Shown here in pieces: positions 32,352-42,693 of a DNA stretch of 64,000 nucleotides; position 1 is the stretch's first letter, and the number at the start of each line of letters is the position of its first letter. The notes under the pieces are model-generated. The model saw nothing but the letters and a program-made list of their open reading frames with translations, did no database searches and had not been told where the DNA came from. A program made the translations under genes and the position numbers. The DNA is from Ustilago trichophora (taxonomy: Eukaryota > Basidiomycota > Ustilaginomycetes > Ustilaginales > Ustilaginaceae). The stretch is taken from contig OOIN01000005.1 in assembly GCA_900323505.1 (NCBI GenBank), positions 620,001 to 684,000 of the forward strand, read 5' to 3'.

Positions 32352-34199
32352 TCAACTTGTTCCACTTGTTGTAGTCGTAGTAGAAGAAGTTGAAGAGGTT
32401 GTCAAACCATTACCTTTACAACTATTAAAAACAGGTAAACAACTTAAATACCTACACCAAGTACAAGCTTTTGTGGGATCCTGCGAGTTATAAAAATTAC
32501 TGGTCAAACCAGCAAAGAATCCAATCGCCAATGCCAAAGCCAAAATCCTCAACACCCAAGTTACAACCCTATGACGTTTACTCGGATGAATACTAGGTGC
32601 AAAAACAAGACCACCCAAAAGTCCAACACAAAATCCCCCAATATGAGCAAAGTTGTCCAAGCCAGGTAAAAGACCAAGCGCCAAACCGATGATAGCAAAC
32701 CCGATCGACATAGCAAGTCGTGTCTTGGCCCGATACTCATACTTCCAATTATAGCATAGGTCTACCAGCTCAATACTAATGCAGGTGTAAATAGCGCCAG
32801 ATGCACCCAGTGACGGCTGTCCGATCAATCCAAAGTTGCCGCCCAGCAAATTACCCCCAATTCCTCCTGCAAAGTAGACGACGAAATACGCCAGACTTCC
32901 AATCAGTTTCTCAATCTGCGCACAGAGCGTCAGTTGAACCAATAGGTTGAAAAAGATATGGACGAATCCGGCGTGGACAAAGATGGCCGTAATGAAGCGA
33001 TAGCTCTGGTTGGGGTTGGACGCATCTTTAAGGCCGCAGATTTGGGAGATGGGACAGAGCTGCGAGGGGAGATAGAGGTTGGAGGATGAGGTCGAGTCTT
33101 TGAGACAGGGGAGCTGTTCTGTGGTGGGTAGCGCGGGGACTTTTCGCATGCAGGGGACGAATCGGGCGCCAAAGGAGATAAAGAATTCGGGAGAGGGCCC
33201 AAGCATGGGATTGATACTGGGTCGCGTTTGGACGGCTTGTCCAGTCTCAGCATTGGCCTTGATCAGTTCAATGACAAAGACAATGACGAGGGCGACAGCA
33301 ACAACCCAAGAGACGTAGGGCCATCTCTGTCGACCGATTCCTTGTCTTCGACGTTCGATTTGATCCCTCAGCTTGTCTTCGCCTGCAAGACGGCGGCTGG
33401 TGGAACGAGAAAGCTTGCCCAATAGTCCACTTTTGGCTTCCTCATCGGCAGTCGCTGCAGGGTGCGAAGCGTCCATTATCTGGTTGGACCACAGCGCAGC
33501 GGATCCACGTTTGATCTGGTTGGCTTCATCCTCTTCGTCCTCGGCAAAGCCCATGGGTCCGGCATGATTCTTGAGCGGTAGATCCGTCCCGCTAGTATCG
33601 TAGCGAGCGTGGCTATAGTCGCGATCCGATTGATGATGGCTGTAGTAGTTGCTTGGATCCTCGTAATTGTTTGGGTATGCAGCCGAATTGCGGGTAGCAT
33701 ACTGTGCCCGAAGCGCATCTTGGTGGGCATCAGAGTAGGCATTTGGTCGATCAGGCTCCGTGTTTCGGCCTACACGGACGTTGTAGCTGCTGATGCTGTC
33801 GTTGGGAGCTAGCGTGTCGGCGCGCTCAAGAAACGAAGGGCCTGCTGCTAGAGCATGGTCTTCAGCCGCATAGGGGTCGTGGTGGAGGTAAGACTGGCGG
33901 TCAACAGCAGCGGCATGTGTGGAGCGAGTATGGTCAGGCGGAGGTGCAGTGCTGAAGGCCTCGTACGGATCCGTATACATCGAGGGAGAGTCGGCGCCAA
34001 TCTGTGTCGCAGCAGGGGCAAGACGGTAGGCGTTCGAGTTGGCACCGATGCCAGCCGAGTTGCGGTTGGATGCGTGTGCGTCTCTGGAGGAAGCTAGGTC
34101 TTGGACTTGGTCATAGTCTGTGTTGCCGTAGGGCGATGGATCCCATGCTGAGCTATGGTAGCTGTGCTGTGCTGCGTCTCCGCCATGGTATCGGCTCAT
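32352..34199 (-). CDS. rhomboid-family intramembrane serine protease
   Basis: A 615-residue protein. The N-terminal 290 residues are hydrophilic and disordered (His/Tyr/Ser/Asp-rich). A first membrane segment (VSWVVAVALVIVFVIELIKA) is followed by a luminal loop with cysteines and then the rhomboid core. The core has HAGFVHIFFNLLVQL (the HxxxN-containing segment), the catalytic serine in GASGAIY, a GxxxG-rich segment, and the catalytic histidine in FAHIGGFCVGLLGG. Another membrane segment and a Ser/Thr-rich tail end the protein. Family members cleave membrane proteins within the bilayer. The long N-terminal extension and the loop before the core fit the eukaryotic secretory-pathway class and not the mitochondrial one. 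The ATG at 34199 was preferred to an upstream open stretch with no internal sequence logic. Confidence 0.9.
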   Translation of the reverse strand: MSRYHGGDAAQHSYHSSAWDPSPYGNTDYDQVQDLASSRDAHASNRNSAGIGANSNAYRLAPAATQIGADSPSMYTDPYEAFSTAPPPDHTRSTHAAAVDRQSYLHHDPYAAEDHALAAGPSFLERADTLAPNDSISSYNVRVGRNTEPDRPNAYSDAHQDALRAQYATRNSAAYPNNYEDPSNYYSHHQSDRDYSHARYDTSGTDLPLKNHAGPMGFAEDEEDEANQIKRGSAALWSNQIMDASHPAATADEEAKSGLLGKLSRSTSRRLAGEDKLRDQIERRRQGIGRQRWPYVSWVVAVALVIVFVIELIKANAETGQAVQTRPSINPMLGPSPEFFISFGARFVPCMRKVPALPTTEQLPCLKDSTSSSNLYLPSQLCPISQICGLKDASNPNQSYRFITAIFVHAGFVHIFFNLLVQLTLCAQIEKLIGSLAYFVVYFAGGIGGNLLGGNFGLIGQPSLGASGAIYTCISIELVDLCYNWKYEYRAKTRLAMSIGFAIIGLALGLLPGLDNFAHIGGFCVGLLGGLVFAPSIHPSKRHRVVTWVLRILALALAIGFFAGLTSNFYNSQDPTKACTWCRYLSCLPVFNSCKGNGLTTSSTSSTTTTTSGTS

Positions 34200-35382
34200 C
34201 TTTGTGAAGGGTTCAAGAGGTCCCGATGTGGCTCCTTTGCAGCAGTGTCTTGTTGGATGTTTGTGAGCGCAGAGATACGTCCAGCGGTCTGGCGGCTGTG
34301 ATGAAAAGATGGCGATGAGAAAGAAAAAAAGATGGAGGTACCTTTGAATGATGGTAGTTGCAAGCAGATGAAGAGCAATGGGAGGTAGAGAGGATGATGA
34401 TGGCAACGAAGATGAAGATGAAAGGCAAGTTTTGAAAATATGATTCGACATCAACACTACTGTACTGTACACTAACTACAAAGTGACAGCAGCGTGAAGC
34501 GGTGTTGGACTCAGCTGTGCGCATGCTCCACACTTTTTACAGAGTGCTGGCGACACAGCCCACACGATTTCGCCCAAATTCAGGGTCAAAATTGCTTGTC
34601 ACCCATGATACACCGCAGGAAATTAAGACTGCGTCGGCGTAGCAGGACAGATCATATCGCAGCGGGATACGTTGAGCCTCCAACATGTGCTTCAGAGGTA
34701 TCGATGACAGCGTCATGGGTAAAACTCTTCTCTCAATGCATGCGACATTCGGCTCACTCTTCTACTGTACGCTGAGCTGTATTGCGTTGAATGCAATCGT
34801 GCCCCACCCGGCTCTTTTGGCCCGTTTCGAAATGAGATGCTGTGACGTACTGTAGCCCAGGATAGAGCATAGAGATGAATGCATCGGATTTGGCGCTCTG
34901 CTTCGCACCTCATAAGCTCATCAACATTGGAGTTTACAAGATTGGGCAACGGTGCGGCCTCATCTTCAGATGTGATATGCTTCATCGTTTTGCTTCTTGT
35001 GATTGACCAAGAAATCAAAGCTGTTAGCAGTATGCTACTAACATTTTTCTTCAAAAAAGTGCGCCACGGTCACGAGCTTTCGACCACAAAACGGAAAAAG
35101 TGGAGTCGGAGGCTCAAAAAGTGGACAAGAAAGCACGGACACTGTGACACCATCTTTTACATCTTCCTTCAGGGTCTTCTGACTGCGATAGGGCACCATC
35201 ACTCCTCGCATCAAGCTACCAAAACACACTCTTTCAACACATTATTTCTCACCAGCGTGTGAGGCGGCAGATTCAGTGGCCGACCTGTGAATTTCCCGAC
35301 CTCTTGTCGCTTCGATAGAACCTCTCGTCACCAATCATTACTCGACGGAAAAGCCAGGTCGGCTAGGTGTATGCTGTCCACC
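34200..35382. other. divergent promoter region between rhomboid and Iwr1-like genes
   Basis: About 1.2 kb with short frames only. It contains TACTGTAC-type sites near 34459, 34763 and 34847. By orientation it carries the promoters of both flanking genes. Confidence 0.5.
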
Positions 35383-37181
35383 ATGTCGGCTGTCCGTCCT
35401 TCCACGTCTTCCTCGGCGCAGTCTTCGCCCGTATCGACATCTTTGGCAGCCTCACGTCAGGGATCATCCAGCCCGCTTCCATCTCAAGATCAAGACAGCG
35501 ACCATGACGGACACGGCGTACAGATGATCCTCCGTATCAAGCGCAAGCGCAACCAAGACCCCGTAGATGCGCTCATCATCGCACAGAATGAGCGCAGGAA
35601 CAAGCGCAGGTCCATGATATTCCCCAGCGACGACGTGGATGATAGCGATGCATCAAAGCAAGACACAGCTTCCGACAGCGCAGATGCAGCAAGTAAGCAG
35701 CGTGGCGTCTTCCGTCTGGCAGAGACCGTCTCGCTGCAGTCGTTCTCGGATCCTGTTGCAGCAAGAAAGCTGCATCAGCGTATCTCTGCACTCAGCAGAG
35801 GAGGAGTAGCTGGCCCAAGTACAAAGCCTTTGCATCCATCCAAACTTGCCCAGAGTGTCTCGTCGCCTTCGCTCAGTCAAACAGCTCAAGGTTTGCCAGA
35901 ATCACAAGCGTCTCCCGAGGACGACGACAAGGAAGCAGCTCTCTCTACATCGCGCGCTCATCGCTCACTCGGCAACTCGGTCGCCTCGCTCAATGCTTCG
36001 ACGGAAGCATCGCCTTCACCCACACCCGCACAAAGGCTCAAGGCGCTGGCATCAGAGCAGATTGATCGTGACAAGGACCGTCGATCTCGCAGCAGCACTC
36101 CGCTCGGGATTCGTTTCAAGGTGGTCTCGAAAGAGCAGGCAGGTGGTAAAGGTCTCAGACGCACAGGTAGTTCGGCGAGTCTGCGAAAGCTGCGCAGTAG
36201 TGCAGGTCCAAGTCGTCCATGGCACACACCTGCAGGACCACCCGTGATCCGATCCAAGAAGGAAAAGGAGGCAGAAGCCATTTTTGGACGTATCATCGAC
36301 GCTGAAACAGAATCAAACAAGCCTTCACGCAGCTCAGTAGACACAAGAGCACCAAACATCAAACAAGCTCGGCCTGTAATCCAGGACGAAGAAATGGCCG
36401 GCCTCGACGCCAAGTTCGCAGAGATGCTCGGAGACTATTTGCGATCAAACAACATCGAGCCCTCGCAAGACTTGGATCAGATCGCGCAAGGAGCCTCGGA
36501 TGCAGCTGCGCGTGAGCGCCAAGCAGAACAGGAGGCGAGTAAGCAGCACGAGACGGACGACGACGACGACGACGAAGATTATGTCTACGATGTGTACTAT
36601 CGCGACATGCTTCCGACCAAAGCTGGACCTCAGGGGTCGGCTGAAACCGGTCTTCAGCCTGCTCAAGTGGCTGGACGGGAGAAAGGGGCTTCTGCTGCGT
36701 ATACTGCTGTGCCGGACTCGATGGCGCTGCCAAGGGTGCTGGGTGGCGAGGTGGTGCCTCCGGAGTCGGCGGCTCTCACACCCACGTGGTTCCCTGGTCT
36801 CGACTTTGCCGGGCCCAACGCGGTGGTAGCTTCGCTGGAAGGGTTTGAGGACAGCGATGATGAGTTGGAGCAGGCCGAAGAGGAAGGATTTGAAAGCTTT
36901 GACGAGGGTGAAGACGAAGACAGCAACGACGAGGGCTTCTACAGGAACGATTATCCGGAGCAGGAGCTTCCTGAAGCAAACGAGGTCGATTTTGACTATG
37001 ACGATGACGAGTTTGACCACGACGGGCACGATCAGTATTGTAAGTTTCATCCGATTTTGGTCTGATCGAAGTTGCCGGCCGGGGCCGACCAGCCCACATC
37101 TGACATTCTGACATCTCAATGCTGACATCACTACCACTCTTTTCTCTTCGATCTGCAGCTTTATCCGATGGCAGTTTCTGA
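35383..37181 (+). CDS. IWR1: Iwr1-like RNA polymerase II import factor (two exons)
   Basis: Exons 35383-37039 and 37159-37181 join across a 119-base intron (GTAAGT donor, CTGCAG acceptor, matching phase), giving 559 residues ending QYSLSDGSF. An early basic motif, ILRIKRKRNQDPVDALII, matches the Iwr1 N-terminal pattern, in which a conserved R(I/V)KRK run precedes a short hydrophobic stretch. The middle is disordered. The family's acidic Tyr-rich region is present as DEDYVYDVYYRDM, and the C-terminus carries EDSNDEGFYRNDYPEQE and FDYDDDEFDHD. Iwr1 binds assembled RNA polymerase II and carries it into the nucleus. An in-frame ATG at 35371 is an alternative start; 35383 has the better context (CCACCATG). 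Confidence 0.85.
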
Positions 37182-37271
37182 TATCAATCCATTCACACGT
37201 GCAAACAGAGTTGGTTGTCTTGTCTTTTATTGAACGGTTGGTGTGATGCTTTGACCTCCGAACGCCACCGT

Positions 37272-37301
37272 GGCGCAACGGTTCGAGGCGCAACGGTTCG
37301 A
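37272..37301. repeat. two tandem copies of a 15-base unit
   Basis: The unit GGCGCAACGGTTCGA occurs twice in direct succession, and a related CACGGTTCGA recurs at 37327-37336. The unit joins a tRNA A-box-like element (TGGCGCAACGG) to a B-box-like one (GGTTCGA), but no cloverleaf folds around it by eye. Confidence 0.85.
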
Positions 37302-37801
37302 GCAAAGGCAGACTATAATGAGAATCCACGGTTCGACATTGTGATAAATGCACATGGTGCACTGAGTAACGGGCCAAGATACTGGATGGAGCAGACTTGA
37401 CGATCGACGCTAAGCGCGCAGGGGTCCGAGTCTTGCTTTGATTTTTCCCACCCGATATACTCGACTTTGGCGCCCAGCTGACTCCCACGGTGTCCTCAGG
37501 ATGTGGCTCAACTGAAATTTGTGCGGTCTGTGCCGTTTTCACGACAAGCACGATAAGCTCAAGATGGTGCAAAGTAGTGTGCTCTAAGAGACCCCCCCCC
37601 AACCCAAAAAAAGCTTAATTTTGGCACATGTCAGACCGCTTAGGCGTGACATGAGCTGTCGGTCGGAGAGGGCAGCATAGTCGGAAGGCGTGTCTATTAG
37701 AGAGAAGAGGATTCCGAAGAGAGAATTGCATGCCATCTTTTGAGTTTGACAAATTTGACAGGATCCCGCGCGCACAAGCGAGAGCAGAAGCAGCAGCATC
37801 A

Positions 37802-37832
37802 GCAGTACAGTACAGTACAGTACAGTACGATA
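37802..37832. repeat. tandem GTACA repeat
   Basis: Five to six consecutive GTACA units in intergenic DNA, the same sequence seen near 13890 and 28940. Confidence 0.9.
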
Positions 37833-37963
37833 CAGTTCAGCACAAAGCTGCATTGTTTTGGACCCGATCAGCAGGTCACTTACTGTACACTGTAAAATGG
37901 GATCAGCAGGTCAACATCTTGACCATTCAGAATCTGTACCGGAAGCAGTGTTTCGGACCTGCG

Positions 37964-37995
<32 letters not shown>

Positions 37996-38495
37996 GGAGT
38001 GGGTCTTTGATGGATTGCGTGGATTGACAGTCGTCGGAGAAGGAAAATGGAAGCCATCTTTGGATTTGGAATGCTGTGCTCAGGACCGTGATGTACGAAT
38101 TTGAGCGCTCCTCCCTTTTTTTTCCCAGGGTGGATTGTATTTGATATTTAAATGGAAGTGTAACTGCTGAATACAAAAGTGGCTGGCAACGCGTGAACAT
38201 CTGGGAAAATTGTTGTGTATCGCGACCCTCTTTGCTTGACTCCGAAAAGCCTCGTTTGCTTAACGCTAGCCAACCATCGAGATCAGCAGAAACACAGAGA
38301 CAAGGATTGTGAATCGGATCAAGTATGTCTAAGGCCATGATTGAGGGACATGATGCCAGGAAATGGAAGAGTCTCTATGTGGGAAAGAGGGGGACAGCGC
38401 TCCAAGACAGGAATGGCGGTGGAAGCGTTGCGTGGCTTGAGGCGAATTAGACACACTTTCTGCACTGCATACTCTCTGTGTAGCACAGCGCAACT

Positions 38496-38496
<1 letters not shown>

Positions 38497-38532
<36 letters not shown>
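38497..38532. repeat. (AGC)n trinucleotide repeat, about 12 copies
   Basis: A pure AGC run about 1.2 kb upstream of the ras2 ATG and outside any supported coding frame. Confidence 0.95.
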
Positions 38533-38536
<4 letters not shown>

Positions 38537-38714
38537 GCAGAAGTGCAACGCGTTTACTTCACCGGAGGGCTTGACTGGCCCGGTCTCGCTTGTCGCCTCT
38601 GGATTTGGCTGGATTTGGGGCTCACCACTCTTTGTCGAGATACGTCGGTCGTCGGCCCTTTGCCTTTTGCCCGTCCGTCTGTCTGTCCGCAATTCCGCTT
38701 GCGTCGCTTGCATG

Positions 38715-39744
38715 CTTGTGCGCCAGTCAGTCATTTCGGAAGCCACACACTTGTGCTCCCTCCTCTCTCTTTCTCTCTCTCTCCCTCTCTCTGACACTCT
38801 GACACTCTGACTGTCTGACTCTGCTGTATCTTTGGCTCAACCTCTCCTTTCGGCTCGAGCCACCTTGCGTCCTCTCAAACTCGGGTACATCACACTCTTT
38901 GCTCCTCCATCATCATCATCATCATCATCTCTCTTTCACCAAAACGCCACCTCGTTTCCATTCTCTGCTCCTTTCTCCATACTTTCTCCTTCTTCATCAC
39001 CACCACCTCTACCACCGCCATCCTCACCACAACTTACACCCCTAACGTGCCCATATACCCCGGCCGAATCCGCGGTCGTACAAAACACACGTATCTCGTC
39101 CACTTTGCATCGCTGCTCATCCTCGCATCCCGCCGCTAGTTTTCACGACGCCATCGCAAAGGATTCTTGCGGTACAAACAGTGGCAGTTCAGCAACCTCT
39201 CCAGCGCCCTGCAGCTCCCCCCCTCAGATCAGATTACAGGACAATCAACTTGGCGCCCTTGAACCAGCTGCGCAGTACACGGGCAAGCTTCTTCGACAGC
39301 ACCGTTCAGCCCCTCAGCATACGTCAAATCGTACTTTATCGACTCGCGCGTTGTTAGCCGCTGCTCTGCACGCACCGACGCATCCGCTTGTTCTCGCAAC
39401 CGGCGTTTGCTCATCGCATCAGCTCGATAGGCTGTATCGCTGCTCACGGACCTCTCCGAAACCAGCACCGGGCCCTTGCCTTCCGCGAAATCGCATTCCG
39501 TTTATCACACGCGCCCCTCCATTCACATACCAGCGCTTGTCCATTCGTCCCCTCTGATCCTGAACGCCACCGATTCTACGGACATTGCACGCCCTTTGCT
39601 AGCTTTGCTTTTCACGAGCCACCTCTTTCACGACAATTCCGCCCTTGCTGTGACAGATTCCTGCGCTGCACGCTACAGCATACGTTCCACCCTTTGCATT
39701 TAGCATAGACCCGGCCAATCCTGCGCCGCAAATCGTTGCTCAGC
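38715..39744 (+). promoter_or_regulatory. long ATG-free, pyrimidine-rich leader of ras2
   Basis: From 38715 to the ras2 initiator at 39745 there is no ATG in any of the three plus-strand frames, over about 1030 bases; about 16 would be expected by chance. The stretch is CT-rich with CTCTGACACT repeats at the 5' end. Absence of ATGs is what selection against upstream initiation leaves in a transcribed leader, so most of this region is probably 5' untranslated mRNA. A frame open for about 240 codons here starts only with TTG, and I do not call it a gene. Confidence 0.6.
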
Positions 39745-40323
39745 ATGAGTGGTAAAATGATGATTTACAAGCTCGTCGTGCTTGGAGATGGAGGTGTTGG
39801 AAAGACAGCTTTGACCATTCAGCTCTGTCTCAACCACTTTGTCGAGACCTATGATCCCACCATCGAAGATTCGTATCGCAAACAGACCGTGATCGACGAC
39901 CAACCATGCATGCTCGAAGTCCTCGACACGGCAGGTCAGGAGGAGTACACGGCGCTCAGAGACCAATGGATCCGCGAAGGTGAAGGTTTCCTGCTCGTCT
40001 ACTCGATCTCGGCGAGAGCGACGTTTGAACGTGTAGAGCGATTCCGCAGTCAGATTTCCCGCGTCAAAGATCAAGAACCACATACAGTCCCCATCATGCT
40101 CGTCGGGAATAAGTGCGACAAGGTCAACGAGAGAGAGGTTTCAAGAGAAGAGGGTCAGGCGCTGGCACACCGTCTCGGCTGCAAGTTTATCGAGTCGAGC
40201 GCCAAGACGTGCGTCAATGTTGAACGGGCCTACTATACAGTGGTGCGCATGATTCGTGAACAGAGGGAGGGAACTACAACGCACAAGAAGGAGAAGAAAA
40301 AGTCACGTTGCAACATTCTTTGA
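39745..40323 (+). CDS. ras2: Ras GTPase, Ras2/RasB class
   Basis: A complete 192-residue small GTPase. The P-loop is GDGGVGKT, the effector loop [11 protein letters not shown], switch [10 protein letters not shown] (with the catalytic Gln), the guanine-specificity motif NKCD, and then SSAK. The C-terminus is a lysine-rich segment followed by CNIL, a CaaX box for prenylation. The N-terminus [20 protein letters not shown] and the [19 protein letters not shown] segment fit the fungal Ras2/RasB class and not the Ras1 class. In smut fungi Ras2 signals through a MAP kinase pathway to filamentation, mating and virulence (published family knowledge). The gene is one exon, behind an unusually long ATG-free leader. 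Confidence 0.93.
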   Translation: MSGKMMIYKLVVLGDGGVGKTALTIQLCLNHFVETYDPTIEDSYRKQTVIDDQPCMLEVLDTAGQEEYTALRDQWIREGEGFLLVYSISARATFERVERFRSQISRVKDQEPHTVPIMLVGNKCDKVNEREVSREEGQALAHRLGCKFIESSAKTCVNVERAYYTVVRMIREQREGTTTHKKEKKKSRCNIL

Positions 40324-42693
40324 GGCGCTTGTCAACTGTTCTCTTTACGATACCACCCGCATTCGCACAAAACATGTCTTGGTAGGTTGGATTGCAATTC
40401 GTGGCGAGGGCGGAGGAGTGATTGCGTGCATGTTCATCCTGTCATGTCGGGTCAGAGGAGGAACGGGAGGCTGTTGAGCCAGCAAAAGCGCCGTCATTTA
40501 GTGGCTTGGTCTACGAACGCTGGTCAATCCGACGATTGAGCAGTCCCTTGAGCTCAGGGTCGAGATCTTGAGCACGAATTCACTTTCGGCATCTTCCGAA
40601 CGCATGATGGTCGCTCGGCTCACCCGTCTCCTTCCATCGCCTCTCACTCGGCTCCAACACCGACATCGAACCCTTTTGCACTACGTATCACATGACCATT
40701 CACCAACTCGCCATCCAGCGCTCCACTCATCCCTTATCTCACCAACTCAACCACCTCCACCATTGAACTTTCACTTTTTCTTTTCCATACCTTTTGATTC
40801 ACATCTTCTTTACATGGCAGATACATTTCCCCTTTTCTTTTCTTTCTTTTCTTTCCCCCTCGTTTGCTCGTTGCCTGCTTGCTTGTCCATTTGTCCACTT
40901 TTCCACTGGTTGCTGTCAAATTGAATCGCTTTTATGCCCTTTCTTTTGTCTAGTGTGAATTTGTCTTGTTTCGTTCGTCGTTCATGGGTTGTTGAGGAAA
41001 ATGCGTGCGACAGATGTGCGAGTTGCAAAGTTGGCAAAACTCGCCCCGTCCGCGAAAGGGTTGGGATGGAGACGAGCTAAGACCAACCTACAGTGGTGAG
41101 ATTGGGATTGAAATGGCCAGACCGAAACAGCATCTCCTCGACAGAGTTCGATCATGTTATCTTTTGAGAAACGTTACGATGCGAGTTGGAGCTGGATGAG
41201 GATTGAATGCTATGTGAAACTGTGATTGGGTCTAGTCATTAATTTGGTCATGATTTTTGTTGGAATGGTCAGAATGATTCACCACACACTGCAAATGATA
41301 TACTGTTTAGTTCGACTTTGCATTACTATGTCTGTTGAATGTATTGAGTTATGAATTAAGATCAGCAGTGCTTGTGGTTCACGTGGATAGAGCAAGAATT
41401 GACGTTGCTACTGATATTTCATTCTGATAGGCAGTTGAGTCTCTCTACCAAATCAGCACGATTCGAAGCTCTCACCACCGTAACAATTGCATCTCTTGTC
41501 AATCTCTCTTGATTGTACATTATGTAGCTGGAATATGCCGCGGTTTTTTGGGTGGCCAGGTTCAGTTCTCAATACCTGCCGAATCGACCAGATGCTTGGC
41601 GATCGGACAAAGCACGAGTAGCTCAACACTTATCCAAACATCTTTGGGAAGTTGACAAATGGAAAAGGAGAGATGGCTTTGAGCTTTGCTTTTTGGTCTA
41701 TGGTTGAAAACTCCGATCGGATCTATGTGTATAAGAAGCTCGATCTGTTATCAGACTATTTCATAAGAGAAGCGAGTGTCAATCACAAACACATACACAC
41801 ACAAACACACACATGCATGCACAGAAGGGCAAGGCCAGGGAGAGAAGGTCGACCCTCGGCAACATTAAACGATTACTTGGTGTGGGCATGGAAAATCACA
41901 GGCAGAGATGTAGAGGTTGACGGTCGTCGTCTCGAAACCAAATGAAAGACTAAAAGACAAAGTACAGAGTGAAAAAAAAATGAAAGAGAGTGTGAGATGG
42001 GAGAAAGCCGATTGTTGACATAGTTTGGAAGACGAAGGAGTGGAATCAAAAAAGGGGAAAAGAGAAAGAAAAGAAAAGCAGAACAAGACGATGTGAGAGA
42101 AAATGTGACCAAGGATGGGAAGCAAGAAGGTATTGTTCATGGTGATGATCGTGTTTGGGATAGGTTGTTGGGGAAGAGCGGGTGTGTGATGGGGATTGAG
42201 GGTGGTATGCAATGGTTTGTGAAGGGTAGAGTAGGGAGGAACGGGGAGAGGTGAGGGTGGATGCTGCTTGTGTGAACACTTGGTGGGCGCGAATGGTTTC
42301 GTGTTCACATGGTGACTCTAGCAGACTTGATAAGCTTCGATGATCATATCTACAGCATCATCTCCGTCAAGCAGAAAGATCTCCGCAACAACGTCACCAT
42401 CACGAAAGTGCACTCTTCGTCGAAGCCTTTTTTCTGCACCCAAGCATTTCGAAGGCGACAATTCCTTCAAATCGCTTTTCATGTAGCGTCCGACCGAGCG
42501 AGTTGTGCAATTTCCGAGACAAGATGTTACTAACGTTGATCCTTCCCTTGGCCGTCTTTCCGATGAGGGCTGTTTGGCGGAGGTGATCGTACAACACGCA
42601 AACCCTAATGACGAAGAGGTATAACCAGTGCCAACCATCTAACTCTCCATCCCAGCATTATTCTCTCCAAATTTCACTTCCAACTACCTCGTA
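40324..42693. other. intergenic region between ras2 and the C2H2 gene
   Basis: About 2.4 kb between two genes that converge here, longer than most such gaps in the window. It includes the T-rich ras2 3' region. A stretch at 42309-42638 is open in several frames, for example a 106-residue minus-strand frame ending AVDMIIEAYQVC, but no family is recognisable. A 147-residue minus-strand frame at 41865-42308 is low in complexity (Pro/His, then Phe/Ser) and probably chance. Confidence 0.5.

Larger units (their letters stand above)
37182..38714. other. intergenic region between the Iwr1-like gene and the ras2 leader
   Basis: About 1.5 kb with no convincing gene. It holds a 15-base tandem repeat with tRNA-box resemblance (37272-37301), a GTACA repeat (37802-37832), a CT run (37970-37995) and an AGC run (38497-38532). 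A 152-residue minus-strand frame (38338-37880) lacks any recognisable feature. Confidence 0.5.

Noticed and set aside
37262..37340. tRNA gene
   Set aside because: A- and B-box-like words are present, but acceptor, anticodon and T stems do not pair.
36445..37602. 385-codon minus-strand frame over the Iwr1-like gene
   Set aside because: Hydrophobic runs come from translating the acidic codons in antisense; there is no domain, and the sense strand fits Iwr1.
38832..39557. 241-codon frame upstream of ras2 as a gene or uORF
   Set aside because: It begins at TTG; there is no ATG anywhere in the interval, and the composition is Ser/Pro low complexity from CT-rich DNA.
41865..42308. 147-codon minus-strand frame
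   Set aside because: It is Pro/His then Phe/Ser low complexity from purine-rich plus-strand DNA, with no homologue or splice context.
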